DNA of 64,000 nucleotides from Flavimobilis sp052324925 (lineage in GTDB: Bacteria; Actinomycetota; Actinomycetes; Actinomycetales; Cellulomonadaceae). Shown here piece by piece: positions 41,009 through 49,181 of this stretch (position 1 is the stretch's first letter; the number at the start of each line of letters is the position of its first letter). The notes below the pieces were generated by a model that saw nothing but the letters and a program-made list of their open reading frames with translations, ran no database searches and had not been told where the DNA came from. The translations under genes and the position numbers were made by a program. The stretch lies in the NCBI GenBank assembly GCA_052324925.1, contig JBQPRE010000003.1; one strand, given 5' to 3'.

Positions 41009-41564
41009 TGAGGACTGGGTACCAGATCTCGAACGGCTCCGAGAGTTCCAGGAGGCGTATCGGCTACCCGTAACCGACATCGCGAGGCAGGCTCCCGCAC
41101 AGGCGCTTCACTCGCTGCGAGACGCCACGAAGAACGCTCCTGAAAGCTACCGACCGTATCTGGATGAGGCTGTGGACTGTTACGAAGCTGGCGCGTATCG
41201 CGGCGCAGTTCTCATGGTGTGGGCGGCGACTATCGAGCACATCTACTCTGTGATCGAGAGACATCGGCAAGGGTTCAAACTCCTCGAAGCGGAGAACTTC
41301 AAGCGTTACGAGAAGGCGGGCTTCTACCGAAAGATCAACAAGAAGAGCGACCTCCTGTACGTAAGCGACGGGAATCTGCTGCTGATCTGCGAGGACGCCG
41401 GAGTTTTCAACAAGAACGCGCGCGCCGTTCTCAATGATGCTTTGAAGACGAGGAACCGTTGTGGGCATCCGACGGGCTATGTCGTCGGTCGCGAAGAGGT
41501 CGTCGTGTTCATTGAACGGCTAATCAACAACTTCATCAGCGGGGCGATGGTCGACTGGGACTAG
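40998..41564 (+). CDS. HEPN-domain protein
   Basis: A 188-residue mostly helical protein with the HEPN ribonuclease signature Rx4H (R152 to H157) in LKTRNRCGHPTGYVVG near the C-terminus. The region DCYEAGAYRGAVLMVWAATIE is a typical HEPN core helix. The ATG falls inside the end of the winged-helix gene. A role as an RNA-cutting effector restrained by its partner is inferred. This is the second HEPN gene in the island and it is not closely similar to the first by eye. Confidence 0.75.
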   Translation: MTSSEDWVPDLERLREFQEAYRLPVTDIARQAPAQALHSLRDATKNAPESYRPYLDEAVDCYEAGAYRGAVLMVWAATIEHIYSVIERHRQGFKLLEAENFKRYEKAGFYRKINKKSDLLYVSDGNLLLICEDAGVFNKNARAVLNDALKTRNRCGHPTGYVVGREEVVVFIERLINNFISGAMVDWD

Positions 41565-41571
41565 GGCTAGT

Positions 41572-41850
41572 TGTGATGTCCAGGGACGTTGTTGCATGAA
41601 TCGCGAATGATCTGCTGACAGGCGAAGGCCTCCCGTTGCGGGAGGGGAGCTGTCTAGAAACCGCTCACGCAACACAGGAGGCCTTCGTGTCCCACGCTAA
41701 CGCTGCTCTCACCCCGCGCGCTCGATTACGGCTCGCTAAGCTCATCGCCGAGGATCATTGGCCAGCGACTGTCGCGGCGAAGATGTTCATGACCTCACCG
41801 CCCACGGCGCGGAAGTGGGCTGCGCGGTTCCGGGCAGAGACCAGCCGTGA
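41572..41850 (+). mobile_element. 5' fragment of an IS481-family insertion sequence
   Basis: The left terminus TGTGATGTCCAGGGACGTTG and the first 54 or so codons of an IS481 transposase are preserved. The fragment starts at GTG 41687 behind GGAGG and reads SHANAALTPRARLRLAKLI and then a helix-turn-helix ending in KWAARFRAE. The remaining catalytic part is missing. The frame continues without a stop into the following kinase gene. Confidence 0.8.
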
Positions 41851-41878
41851 CGCCACGCCCCATGAGAGGATTCGCGCT

Positions 41879-42859
41879 ATGACGGGACCCGACGGGACAG
41901 AATCCGGCTCAACGGCCCTCGGGACCGCCGGGCCCGGATCGACGGCTGGCACACTCGCCTACCGCACTTCCATCCGCCCTGGTTGGGACTCGGTCTCCCC
42001 CGCTGCCCGCGCGGCCATCGCGCAAAGGTGCGTCGCCGTGGTCGTTCGCGCAGAGTCAGCGATTGCCGGTTTCACTCCCGGCCTCGCATGCGTGCTGGAA
42101 CTTGCTGACGGCACTCGCCTCTTCATCAAGGGCGCGGGCCCGGCAAGCCCGGAGTGGCTTGTGGGGAGCTACCGGCGGGAGGCCGCGACGGTGGCAGCTC
42201 TTCCGCCGCACTCCGCGCTCGTGCCGCTGCGATGGACGCTCGACGTCGACGGGTGGTTCTTCGCCGTCTATGACGCGGTCGATGCCACACACCCAGTGCG
42301 GCCATGGACGGCTCCTGACGCATGGCGGGTACTCGACGCGCTCACCGAGGCCGCGGCTGCACTCACTCCTCCGCCTGCTGCACTCGAAGCCGGGTCGTGG
42401 GTGGACGAGCTGGGTCCCTATGTCGATCAGCTCGGCGCCCTCGAGCCACGCATCGGGTCTGCCAGGACCGCACACTTGCAGGACCTTGCCCGGCGCGTGC
42501 TTGCCGAGGCTCCTGCGACGACATTGAGCCACGACGACGTCCGCGACGACAACCTCCTTCTTGAACGCGGAGGAGGCGTGAGGCTCGTCGACTGGAGTCA
42601 CGGGATGCTCGCTCCCCCGTGGTTCATGTCCGTGGTCGCGACGATTTCCATGGCTGCCGACGGCCTTGATGCGCGTGCTCTGCTCGCGGAGCACCCTGCA
42701 ACGCGCGACGTCCACGCCGATCACGTCGACGGGCTCGTGGCGCTGCACCTCGGGTACTACGCGGGCGTCGCAGACCTCGAGGAGGTTGAGACGTCGCCGC
42801 AGTTGCGGGCCCACCAGAGGTGGTACCGCGAGGCGACGATCGGGTGGTTTGGCTACTGA
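41879..42859 (+). CDS. Aminoglycoside phosphotransferase-fold kinase
   Basis: A 326-residue APH-fold kinase. The catalytic loop is TLSHDDVRDDNLLLERG (HxDxxxxN) and the metal-binding Asp is in VRLVDWSHGML. Its own start is taken as ATG 41879, with AGAGGA 8 nt upstream. The same frame is open upstream through the IS481 fragment, so a longer fusion protein starting at 41687 could also be made from the transposase start signals. The substrate is unknown: antibiotic, sugar and nucleoside kinases all share this fold. Confidence 0.8.
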   Translation: MTGPDGTESGSTALGTAGPGSTAGTLAYRTSIRPGWDSVSPAARAAIAQRCVAVVVRAESAIAGFTPGLACVLELADGTRLFIKGAGPASPEWLVGSYRREAATVAALPPHSALVPLRWTLDVDGWFFAVYDAVDATHPVRPWTAPDAWRVLDALTEAAAALTPPPAALEAGSWVDELGPYVDQLGALEPRIGSARTAHLQDLARRVLAEAPATTLSHDDVRDDNLLLERGGGVRLVDWSHGMLAPPWFMSVVATISMAADGLDARALLAEHPATRDVHADHVDGLVALHLGYYAGVADLEEVETSPQLRAHQRWYREATIGWFGY

Positions 42860-42963
42860 GCGCTGGCACGAGGAAGCACGCGACGAGCCGCTGCCACGGC
42901 GATCTGCGCGTGAACGTGACGGGCCGACGCTGCGCATCATGGTCCCGGCCCCGTCCCTGACGA

Positions 42964-44856
42964 TCACCGCCCGGCGAGCCTCCGCAGCATCTCCTGCGTC
43001 TCCGGATCGACCGAGAACAGGTACGTCCCCTCCATCCCACGCGTGAGCAGCACCTTGTAGACGTTGCGCACGAGGCGGTCGAACTCGTCGTCGGGTACGC
43101 GCGTCCGCGAGCGGAAGTCAGGGTCGCGGTTCTGCTCGCGCCGCGCGACAAAGCGGTCGCCGCGCCACACGAGGTCGGGGCCGAGGATGACGCCGTTCCA
43201 CCCGTACTCGAAGCCCTGCGCCGTGTAGACGCAGCCGACCTGCTCGAAGCCGCCGTCGGCCGTCGCCCACAGCGCGGACGGCGGTGCCGAGCCGATCCCG
43301 CGGTCGCCCTTGACGTTCCACGGCCGTACCCAGTCGCCGATCCTCACGTCGGGCACGAGCCCGACACCGTCGACCGGGTCGCTCCACGGCCAGCAGTACC
43401 CGGCCGTCATGCGAGCCCCGTGCCCCGCTGCGAGCTTCGCGCGCAGGCGCGCCTCCATCTCGTGCGGCGAGTCGACGACGTCAACGCTGAACGACGGCTC
43501 GTCGTGCCACGGCAGCGGCCCTCCCGGCGCAAGACCGAGAAGACGCCGCACCCACTCGATGTAGGCGAGCGACCCTCCCGCGCGGAACTCGGCGTCGAGG
43601 TCGACCTGGACGACATCGATGCCCCGCCGAGCAGCCGCCGCACGGATATCTGCCACCGCACCCTGCTCGCCCGGCCGAACGACCTGGTGCTCATCGAGGA
43701 GGAACACTGGCACGCGCGCGGCGTCGAAAAGTTCATCAACCTGGAGGCGTGCAGATTCTCGGACGACCTTCGGCGTGTATCGGCTCACGGACGTCTCGCG
43801 GATACGGTGCGCCTCGTCACAGACGAGCACGTCGAGCCCGTTGCGCTCTGCCTGCATGAAGCTGTTGAAGTACGTGAAGAGCGTCCGGACGCGCGGCGCA
43901 CGATGACCGACGACCTTCCGCAGCGTCTGCGTGAACGAACGCGACCCCGTCGCGTGAAGGACCGCGCGCTCCTGCCGGGCGAGCTCGCCGAGCAGCGCGA
44001 GGGCGATGACCGACTTCCCCGAGCCCGGACCGCCCGTGATGACGACGGCCGACTTCACGTCCCCGCGGCGTGACCGTTCGACGGCACGCAGGACGAGATC
44101 GAACGCGACGCGCTGCTCGTCGAGCAGGACGAACTGCTCCCGCTCCCGCACCTCGTCGGCGGCGAGCGCAAGCAGCTGCTTCGACGGCGCGACGGCCGAC
44201 CTCGCAAAAGCGTCGGCCGCCTCGATGCCCGGCTCGGGCGCGAACGCCCGCCGCAGGTGCTCGACGAGCTCGGCGCGGCCGTCGCCCGTGAAGAGCGGGA
44301 AGTCGCGGACGTGCGCGTGGTCGTAGAGCGAGTCGACGGACCGGCGGGTCGCGTTGTGGAGATAGGCGAGCCCGCCGATCGTCGCGGCGTCCGGGTTGTG
44401 GGGCCCGAGGATCGCGAGGAAGTCCCGCAGGTAGTCGACGTACCCACCGACCTGGACGGACGGGTGGAGCGACTGCCTGTACGCCGTCCCCGGAACGGTG
44501 ACGAGATTCTCAGCGTCGGGCATCGTCGTCGCCTCGGCCCACTGCTTGAGCTCGACGACGACGTACCTGGGTGCGCCCGTCACCCGGTCGACGCCCGCGA
44601 GGACAACGTCAGCGCGCTTTGACGTCAGCGGAAGCCGTTGCTCAACGAGCATCTCGATGCTGCCGAGACCCGCGTCGGACAGGTCGCGCGCAAGTCGCGG
44701 CAGCGAGTTCCGCCACGAACGCGACTCGCTCGCGCCACCGGCGCCAATCCCCTGCGACCGGAGATACTCCGCCAAGACACGCTCCAGCTCGGACGTGCCC
44801 GACGCCGACAGCTCGACGATCTGGGCCGCCGTCAGGCGAACGGAAGTTACCGACAT
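42964..44856 (-). CDS. PD-(D/E)XK nuclease-like domain fused to a DUF2075 helicase
   Basis: A 630-residue protein. Residues 80-105 carry a PD-(D/E)XK-like nuclease core: RADVVLAGV (D83) and YVVVELKQW (E102, K104). From about residue 240 a DUF2075 superfamily I helicase/ATPase follows: Walker A GGPGSGKS at 275-282, Walker B VLVCDEAH at 345-350, and the late motif LLTRGMEGTYLF. DUF2075 proteins are often found in defence islands and are related to the Schlafen-type helicase. An ATG at 44856 is chosen with GGGG 7 nt upstream; a GTG at 44862 would add two residues. The gene stands alone and faces the opposite way to its neighbours. Involvement in phage or plasmid defence is inference. Confidence 0.8.
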   Translation of the reverse strand: MSVTSVRLTAAQIVELSASGTSELERVLAEYLRSQGIGAGGASESRSWRNSLPRLARDLSDAGLGSIEMLVEQRLPLTSKRADVVLAGVDRVTGAPRYVVVELKQWAEATTMPDAENLVTVPGTAYRQSLHPSVQVGGYVDYLRDFLAILGPHNPDAATIGGLAYLHNATRRSVDSLYDHAHVRDFPLFTGDGRAELVEHLRRAFAPEPGIEAADAFARSAVAPSKQLLALAADEVREREQFVLLDEQRVAFDLVLRAVERSRRGDVKSAVVITGGPGSGKSVIALALLGELARQERAVLHATGSRSFTQTLRKVVGHRAPRVRTLFTYFNSFMQAERNGLDVLVCDEAHRIRETSVSRYTPKVVRESARLQVDELFDAARVPVFLLDEHQVVRPGEQGAVADIRAAAARRGIDVVQVDLDAEFRAGGSLAYIEWVRRLLGLAPGGPLPWHDEPSFSVDVVDSPHEMEARLRAKLAAGHGARMTAGYCWPWSDPVDGVGLVPDVRIGDWVRPWNVKGDRGIGSAPPSALWATADGGFEQVGCVYTAQGFEYGWNGVILGPDLVWRGDRFVARREQNRDPDFRSRTRVPDDEFDRLVRNVYKVLLTRGMEGTYLFSVDPETQEMLRRLAGR

Positions 44857-45003
44857 GGACACACCCCGGGCAGCACGAAGTTTCGTGCGGTGGGGGCATG
44901 TCCCGGGGGAAGTCCGTCGGTACCGCTGGTACGAGGGTCACGCTAGCAAGCGCTAGCGCTCTGAAGTGCTGCGACACGGACGGACGCACTGCCCGGTCCG
45001 AGT

Positions 45004-45041
45004 GCACCTCACACCAAGCGATACGCCGGTAGCCCCCGGTC
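45004..45041 (-). repeat. Fragment duplicating the 3' end of the DUF2306 gene
   Basis: The first 20 nt are identical to 46172-46191, and similarity continues to about 45041. On the minus strand it encodes RGLPAYRLV and a stop, the exact C-terminus of the DUF2306 protein at 46177. It is a detached gene end lying 1.17 kb from its parent. The rest of the interval 44857-45123 holds no recognisable gene. Confidence 0.7.
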
Positions 45042-45123
45042 GCTCTCATAGCGCTGAGGTGGCCGAAGCGGTGACCAGAGGCGTGCCCCTGGTTCAATGT
45101 CAGACGTCTCCGGCAAGATGTGA

Positions 45124-45714
45124 GCGGTCACCGGGGGCGCAGACCTGGGCATCGTCGACTCCGACCCGATGCTGCGCGTGCGGTTCCTCGACGCGACGCT
45201 CGCCCCCGGCGGCATGGCCGATTTTGCGGCACCCGTCCAGCAGCTCGCAGCCCTCGACGTCGAACCGCGGATCCTCGTGCTTCTCGAGAACCGCGAGACC
45301 CTTCTCTCACTCCCCGCGATGCCCGGCATCGTCGCGGTGCACAGCCCCGGATATGCGGTCGAGATGCTCGATCCCATCGGCTGGGTACGGAACTCACCGG
45401 TCGTCTACTGGGGCGACCTCGACTCGCACGGGTTCTCGATCCTGCACCGGTTGCGTACCCATCACGATCGCGTCGAGTCGGTGCTCATGGACACCGAGAC
45501 GCTCGAGGCGCATCTCGACCTCGCCGTCGTCGAGCCACGACCTGCGCGAGGCATCTACCCGACGCTCACCGAGGCTGAGAGCACGACACTCGAGCGCTTG
45601 CGCGCTGGCGGCGACCTGCGCCTCGAACAGGAGCGGATCCCATGGGAGTACGCGCTTACACAGCTCAACGCCGCGATCACACCGCCTCGCCCCACGCAGC
45701 GATCCCCGATGTGA
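45124..45714 (+). pseudogene. jetD: Truncated Wadjet JetD (DUF2220) remnant, C-terminal TOPRIM domain only
   Basis: The protein RVRFLDATLAPGGMADFAAP through DLRLEQERIPWEYALTQL matches the DUF2220 C-terminal half of JetD, the nuclease subunit of the Wadjet plasmid-defence complex. The TOPRIM acidic motif is in VVYWGDLDSHGFSILHRL. An in-frame TGA at 45121 sits where the N-terminal half should join. Full JetD proteins are roughly 400 residues and about 195 codons remain. An ATG at 45169 could start a 181-residue protein, but it has no ribosome binding site. No jetA, jetB or jetC is present, so the system is dead. Confidence 0.75.
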
Positions 45715-45749
45715 CGTATCACCTATGAGATGGTCAGAGCCGTAGGTAT

Positions 45750-45821
45750 GGCGTAACAAGATCGGTGACGGGTGGAGATTCCCTGGCCGCGACCGCGATC
45801 GACATCGACGACTACCACTGA
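45750..45821 (+). pseudogene. higB: Fragment of a HigB-type toxin gene
   Basis: The DNA before higA encodes KIGDGWRF in one frame and ATAIDIDDYH with a stop in another. Intact HigB toxins end with an NDQWRICF-like strand and a DVEIxDYH tail, so this is the last 25 or so codons with a frameshift between them. Everything further 5' is missing or unrecognisable. The spacing to the antitoxin (stop, then AGGAGG, then ATG) is that of an intact higBA operon. Confidence 0.55.
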
Positions 45822-45830
45822 GGAGGAACG

Positions 45831-46126
45831 ATGACCACGAACTACGCCGTAGCTCCGGGCGAGTACCTCGCGAGTGGATCGACGAGCAAGCGCTCAGCCA
45901 GGGAGCGATTGCCGACCTCCTCGGCGTAAGCCGCAAGCACGTCAGCGAGATCGTCAACGGTCGCGCCTCCATCTCCCCTGAGACGGCGGTCAAGCTAGGG
46001 CGAGCGACCGGGATAGCCGCGGACGCATGGCTCCGGCACGAGGCCCTCTATCGCGCCGATCTCGCTCGAATCGCGAGCGAGCGCTCACTTTCCGCCTCTT
46101 CGTGGAGCTTGCAGGCCCACCCGTGA
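45831..46126 (+). pseudogene. higA: Frameshifted HigA-type antitoxin
   Basis: The gene starts ATG at 45831 behind AGGAGG and reads MTTNYAVAPGEYL, then loses frame. The continuation EWIDEQALSQGAIADLLGVS and RKHVSEIVNGRASISPETAV lies in the next frame from 45872. One C missing after codon CTC at 45867-45869 explains it (CTC-GCGAG in place of CTC-CGC-GAG). The restored protein would be a helix-turn-helix XRE/HigA antitoxin of about 98 residues. Without the base the product stops after 32 codons. Confidence 0.75.
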
Positions 46127-46176
46127 CCTGAGGCACGCCACCCACGCCGCCGGCCCCCGATGAACACAGAAGCACC

Positions 46177-46950
46177 TCACACCAAGCGATAAGCGGGCAG
46201 CCCCCGTCGCCGCACGAGCCACTCCGCGACCACGAGGTTCGGGATCCAGCAGAGGAACGGCACTGCTGCGTAGGCGTTGTCGAAGATCGGCGCGAACTCG
46301 ATCTCGCCGTTCGCGAGCAGGATCTGTCCGACGATGAGCAGCCCGAGCCACAGTCGCAACGTCGGGGCGGCGAAGCTGAGCGCGTAGTTGCGGATCATCC
46401 AGGACCGGTGGAGCTTGATGTCCCCTCGCCTGATCGCGGCGAGCGCCCGCCACCCGGTGACGAACCACAGCACGCCGAGCGCACCGAACCCGAACGTGCC
46501 CACGAGCCCGGCGGAGTTGAACGGTGCGATGACGAGCGACGTCACCGACGCGAGCCCGACGGCGATGAAGTAGCCGCGCCCCAGCACCCGGTGCACCCGG
46601 GGTGAGCGCACCCGCAGGCGACGCGAGAACTGCGCGGGCCCGAGCACGAGGGCGAGCGCACCGGTGACGATGTGCAGGTAGAACGACGCTTGGACGACGA
46701 GCGGCGCACCCACGTAGCTGCCGGCGATCGCCTGCCCGTCCTCGTCGGCCGCAGCGATCTCGGCGAGCGTGCCCTGGCTGTAGAAGAACAGCGTGTAGGC
46801 GACGACGGCGAGCGAGAGCAGCGCCACGGTGACGAGGCCTGAACGGCGCCGCAGGCGCGCGACCCTCCCGGGTCGGGGGCGCCACGACCGCGACGCGTCT
46901 GCGCGTCCGGGTGCGGCAGGAACGGGTGGTGAGCCGACGGCACTAGTCAT
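46177..46950 (-). CDS. DUF2306 family membrane protein
   Basis: A 257-residue membrane protein with about seven hydrophobic helices after a basic, Pro/Arg-rich leader of about 50 residues. The central RVHRVLGRGYFIAVGLASVT and the later KLHRSWMIRNYALSFAAPTL are typical of the DUF2306 family and contain conserved His residues. Function is unknown. ATG at 46950 has GAGGGG 5 nt upstream. The gene is divergent from a TetR regulator with 75 nt between, so it is the probable regulatory target. Its last codons are duplicated at 45004-45041. Confidence 0.83.
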   Translation of the reverse strand: MTSAVGSPPVPAAPGRADASRSWRPRPGRVARLRRRSGLVTVALLSLAVVAYTLFFYSQGTLAEIAAADEDGQAIAGSYVGAPLVVQASFYLHIVTGALALVLGPAQFSRRLRVRSPRVHRVLGRGYFIAVGLASVTSLVIAPFNSAGLVGTFGFGALGVLWFVTGWRALAAIRRGDIKLHRSWMIRNYALSFAAPTLRLWLGLLIVGQILLANGEIEFAPIFDNAYAAVPFLCWIPNLVVAEWLVRRRGLPAYRLV

Positions 46951-46970
46951 GAGAACCCCTCGAATGTGAA

Positions 46971-47015
46971 CGCCGTTAACATCGCGTGAGACAGCACCGT
47001 AACGGCGGATGTTAG
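46971..47015. promoter_or_regulatory. Candidate TetR operator between DUF2306 and tetR
   Basis: CGCCGTTA at 46971-46978 is the exact reverse complement of TAACGGCG at 47000-47007. A second overlapping pair, TAACATC (46978-46984) and GATGTTA (47008-47014), is also inverted. The arms cover the start regions of both divergent genes, as expected for autoregulation. TAGAGT at 47013-47018, 7 nt before the tetR ATG, could be its -10. Confidence 0.5.
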
Positions 47016-47025
47016 AGTCGTCAAC

Positions 47026-47625
47026 ATGGAGGCTCAACAGCGCTATCACCATGGCTCACTGCGCGAGGCACTGCTCGCGGCGGGCCGCGAGCTGCTCGCC
47101 GAACGCGGACCCGACGGCTTCTCGCTCTCCGAGCTCGCACGCCGCGTCGGTGTGAGCACAGCAGCCCCCTACCGTCACTTCGAGGACCGTGACGCGATCC
47201 TCGACGCTCTCGCAGCCGAGGGCTACGCGATCTTCGACGACCACCTCCGCGCCGCGATCGAGGGCGCACCCGACCCGGCCGCTGCACTCGCCCGCGCCGG
47301 CGTCGCCTACCTCCGGTTCTCGATCGAGAACCCCGCCGTCTTCCGCGTCATGTTCCACAACCGCCCAGGACGACCGACGATCACCATCCCGACCGCGTTC
47401 ACCGCGTTCGCAGACACCGTCACGCAGGCCCAGCACTCAGGCTTCCTCACCGACCAGATCGAGCCGCACGTCGTCGTGCGCAGCCTCTGGTCCGCGATCC
47501 ACGGCGCCGCCGTCCTCCACGCCACGGGCGGCTTCACCAAGCTCGGCCTCGACGCACCTCTCGAGCAGATCGTCGACGGCATCGTCGCGCCCTACCTGAC
47601 ACAGCCACGCTCCCCCGCCCCCTAG
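47026..47625 (+). CDS. TetR family transcriptional regulator
   Basis: A 199-residue repressor. The N-terminal DNA-binding domain has the classical helix-turn-helix FSLSELARRVGVSTAAPYRHF at about residues 32-52, then the EDRDAILDALA helix. The ligand-binding part has the WHG-type pattern around LWSAIHGAAVLHATGG. It is divergent from the DUF2306 gene and probably represses it and itself. The ligand is unknown. No ribosome binding site precedes the ATG, which may be at or near the 5' end of the mRNA. Confidence 0.9.
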   Translation: MEAQQRYHHGSLREALLAAGRELLAERGPDGFSLSELARRVGVSTAAPYRHFEDRDAILDALAAEGYAIFDDHLRAAIEGAPDPAAALARAGVAYLRFSIENPAVFRVMFHNRPGRPTITIPTAFTAFADTVTQAQHSGFLTDQIEPHVVVRSLWSAIHGAAVLHATGGFTKLGLDAPLEQIVDGIVAPYLTQPRSPAP

Positions 47626-47771
47626 CGCAACCCCTGCACCCAGCAGGTCCTCAGAACACCAGGGATGCCGCAAGCCGCGTCTGACGCGGCCGCGCGAGTG
47701 GCGGCTGGCAGGGGTTGACTGGGAGGACGGCCGGCGGACAGCCGCAGGAGGACCCGAGCGAGGAGCGCATC

Positions 47772-49181
47772 ATGACGACGACGTCGATCGACGCAGACGA
47801 GCACACTGAGCAGGTCGACATGCTCGTCATCGGCTGGGGCAAGGCAGGCAAGACCCTCGCCAAGGTGGCAGCGGGCCGCGGGCTGCGGGTCGCGCTCGTC
47901 GAGGAGTCCTCGCACATGATCGGCGGCGCGTGCATCAACGTCGCATGCATCCCGACAAAGATCCTCGTGCACGACGCAGAGCAGCGCCGTGCAGGTGACG
48001 ACGTCGACGCCTACCTCGCCGCGACGATCGAGCGGCGCGACACGCTCACGGGCGCGATGCGCGAGGCCAACCACCGCCTGCTCGCAGATCTCGACCAGGT
48101 CATGCTCGTCCAAGGCCATGCGACGTTCACGGGGCCACGCACCGTGCTCGTCGAGGGCGGCCCCGAGCGACTGCACCTCGTCGCCACGACCGTCATCATC
48201 AACACCGGGACCCGTCCCGCCACCCCGCCCATCCCGGGGGCCGCTGTCGGGGCCCGAGTCCACAACTCGATCACGATCCAGCACGTCGCACCGCTCCCGC
48301 GCACACTCGTCGTCATCGGCGGCGGTGATGTCGGCCTCGAGCTCGCGTCGACGTTCGCCCACCTCGGCTCCGACGTCACCGTCCTCGACCGCGGGCCGCG
48401 CCCGCTGTGCCACGAGGACGACGACGTCGCCGAGACAGCCGCCGAGATCCTCGCCGACAACGGCGTGACGTTCGTGCCGCGCGCAACCGTCACCAAGATC
48501 GACCCGGGCGACAGCGAGAGGCGCGCACAGGTCACGTGGCACGACGGGGACGACGAGTCCTCGCGTGAGGCCGACGCCGTCCTCGTCGCGCTCGGCCGCG
48601 AGCCCACGACAGACACCCTGGGGCTCGCAACCGCAGGCGTCGCGGTCGACGACCGCGGCTACGTCGTCGTCGACGAGCACCTGCGCACGAGCGCAGCGGG
48701 CGTCTACGCCGTCGGCGACATCAACGGCGGCCCGCAGTTCACGTACATCTCGTTCGACGACCATCGCATCGTCGCCGACCACCTCTTCGGCGAGGGGCGT
48801 CGCTCGACGACGGACCGCGTCGCGGTGCCGCGCACGACGTATCTCACTCCCCCGCTCTCACGCGTCGGCCTCACCGAGGCGGATGCACGGGACCATGGCT
48901 ACGACGTCCGCGTCGCCTTCCGGAAGGTCGCGCAGATCGCCGCAGCCCCCCGCGCCAAGATCGAGGGCGACCCGCGCGGGCTCGTCAAGATCATCGTCGA
49001 CAGCGCAACCGACCTCGTCCTCGGCGCTGCTCTCCTGCACGTGCACTCCGAGGAGCTCATCAACTTCGTCGCCCTCGCGATGCGCCATGGCGTCACCGCG
49101 AGCGAGCTGCGCGACGGCATCTACACCCACCCGTCGACCACCGAGGCACTCAACGAGGTGCTCACGGCGCTCACGCCGTAG
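47772..49181 (+). CDS. RclA-like FAD/NAD(P)-dependent disulfide oxidoreductase
   Basis: A 469-residue class I pyridine nucleotide-disulfide reductase. The FAD motif begins the protein (DMLVIGWGKAGKTLAKVAAG). The redox pair is C54/C59 in GGACINVACIPTK, followed by ILVHDAEQ, a segment shared with E. coli RclA. The NAD(P) motif is VIGGGDVGLELASTF, the second FAD motif is GVYAVGDINGGPQFTYIS, and the C-terminal HPSTTEAL closes the dimer interface. RclA is a copper reductase linked to hypochlorous-acid resistance. Mercuric reductase and lipoamide dehydrogenase are alternatives, but no merR or 2-oxoacid genes are near. GAGGAG 6 nt before the ATG fixes the start. Confidence 0.83.
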   Translation: MTTTSIDADEHTEQVDMLVIGWGKAGKTLAKVAAGRGLRVALVEESSHMIGGACINVACIPTKILVHDAEQRRAGDDVDAYLAATIERRDTLTGAMREANHRLLADLDQVMLVQGHATFTGPRTVLVEGGPERLHLVATTVIINTGTRPATPPIPGAAVGARVHNSITIQHVAPLPRTLVVIGGGDVGLELASTFAHLGSDVTVLDRGPRPLCHEDDDVAETAAEILADNGVTFVPRATVTKIDPGDSERRAQVTWHDGDDESSREADAVLVALGREPTTDTLGLATAGVAVDDRGYVVVDEHLRTSAAGVYAVGDINGGPQFTYISFDDHRIVADHLFGEGRRSTTDRVAVPRTTYLTPPLSRVGLTEADARDHGYDVRVAFRKVAQIAAAPRAKIEGDPRGLVKIIVDSATDLVLGAALLHVHSEELINFVALAMRHGVTASELRDGIYTHPSTTEALNEVLTALTP

